Source: Saccharibacillus kuerlensis DSM 22868 (GTDB lineage Bacteria; Bacillota; Bacilli; Paenibacillales; Paenibacillaceae). Taken from it: a stretch of 64,000 nucleotides of DNA. Positions 63,804 to 64,000 of this stretch are shown here, in pieces (position 1 is the stretch's first letter; each line of letters opens with the position of its first letter). The notes under the pieces were generated by a model. It did not search any database. It was not told the origin of the DNA and saw only the letters and a program-made list of their open reading frames with translations. The stretch spans positions 310,001 to 374,000 of the forward strand of contig NZ_KB899278.1 of the NCBI RefSeq assembly GCF_000378145.1, written 5' to 3'. The position numbers and the translations under genes were made by a program.

Positions 63804-63953
63804 TTCCGCTCTCCGTTTCTCCATTCTAAAAATCGTACAGGTGTTTGCTTGCCCTATTGCTCACCCTTATCACTTTATTTTATCATAGGAAAGAATCGAA
63901 TCAATCCAAAAATGCGGACTTCACGACCGCCATTCCCCTTAAGGAGCGAAATC

Positions 63954-64000
63954 ATGATCTCGTTGTATCAAAAATACTGGCGAACGGCTTTCGACATCGC
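63954..64000 (+). CDS. start of a membrane protein gene (possible AI-2E family transporter), cut by the window edge
   Basis: Only 15 codons: MISLYQKYWRTAFDI. AAGGAG lies 7 bases before the ATG, so it is a real start. N-termini of this form (SLYxKYxRTxFDIAL) are seen in AI-2E family permeases of Bacilli; that assignment is tentative. Confidence 0.5.
   Translation, partial: MISLYQKYWRTAFDI

Noticed and set aside
1-64000. tRNA, rRNA, prophage or defence islands
   Set aside because: No cloverleaf or ribosomal RNA sequence was recognised, and no integrase, restriction or toxin-antitoxin genes occur; apart from the IS3 relic the window is ordinary chromosome.

Overview
The window looks like a chromosomal segment of a Gram-positive, low-to-mid G+C bacterium of the Paenibacillaceae (Paenibacillus or a close relative such as Saccharibacillus). 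This is inferred from gene order and style: the yqeG-yqeH-aroE-yhbY-nadD-yqeK-rsfS cluster, glcT-ptsG-ptsH-ptsI, a tandem glycine riboswitch in front of gcvT-gcvPA-gcvPB, a sigma-W-type promoter in front of yuaF-floT, strong AAGGAGG ribosome binding sites, TTG/GTG starts, and LplA/LplB/LplC-type sugar transporters with AraC regulators. No rRNA, tRNA, CRISPR array, prophage or complete insertion sequence was found. The only mobile-element trace is a decayed IS3-type orfA near 22.5 kb.

Layout. 0-10 kb: sugar uptake and its regulation, namely a CUT1 lipoprotein gene (its permeases would lie left of the window), a divergent ArsR-like regulator, a divergent SDR/AraC pair, an lplB-lplC-type transporter with its lipoprotein, and a divergent AraC regulator. 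10-16.4 kb: the minus-strand housekeeping yqe cluster (ribosome assembly, NAD synthesis, shikimate dehydrogenase), with cvfB placed between rsfS and yqeM. 16.5-21 kb: moxR-DUF58-transglutaminase operon. 21.3-25.1 kb: M42 peptidase, IS3 relic, YwaF-like membrane protein, SDR, a five-unit 21-bp repeat array, and a 45-residue DUF1540 gene. 25.3-30.5 kb: alpha-glucosidase and a large leaderless pullulanase. 30.9-32.3 kb: acetyltransferase and SDR. 32.5-37.7 kb: glycine cleavage system, with gcvH divergent from riboswitch-controlled gcvT-gcvPA-gcvPB. 37.9-45.4 kb: deformylase, a large nested inverted repeat, ptsI, ptsH, ptsG, glcT, a YitT protein. 45.7-50 kb: flotillin/NfeD pair, a lipoprotein, a butanol-dehydrogenase-like enzyme. 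50-55 kb: Leloir genes galK-galE-galT with a divergent AraC regulator. 55.2-64 kb: aldo/keto reductase, sirtuin, HAD phosphatase, alpha/beta hydrolase, KDPG aldolase, KGG stress protein, ilvD, a polysaccharide deacetylase, and the first codons of a further membrane-protein gene.

How the parts fit. Much of the window is carbohydrate acquisition and its catabolite control. HPr keeps the regulatory serine, PtsG has a GlcT-type antitermination leader, and both ABC transporter lipoprotein genes carry excellent CcpA (cre) matches upstream. Pullulanase plus alpha-glucosidase would degrade alpha-glucans, apparently inside the cell since neither has a signal peptide.

The signals that remain least explained are the phased 21-bp palindrome array (24728-24832), the 189-bp nested inverted repeat after def (38544-38732), the shared half-sites in the first divergent regulatory region, and the unusual pullulanase domain order.
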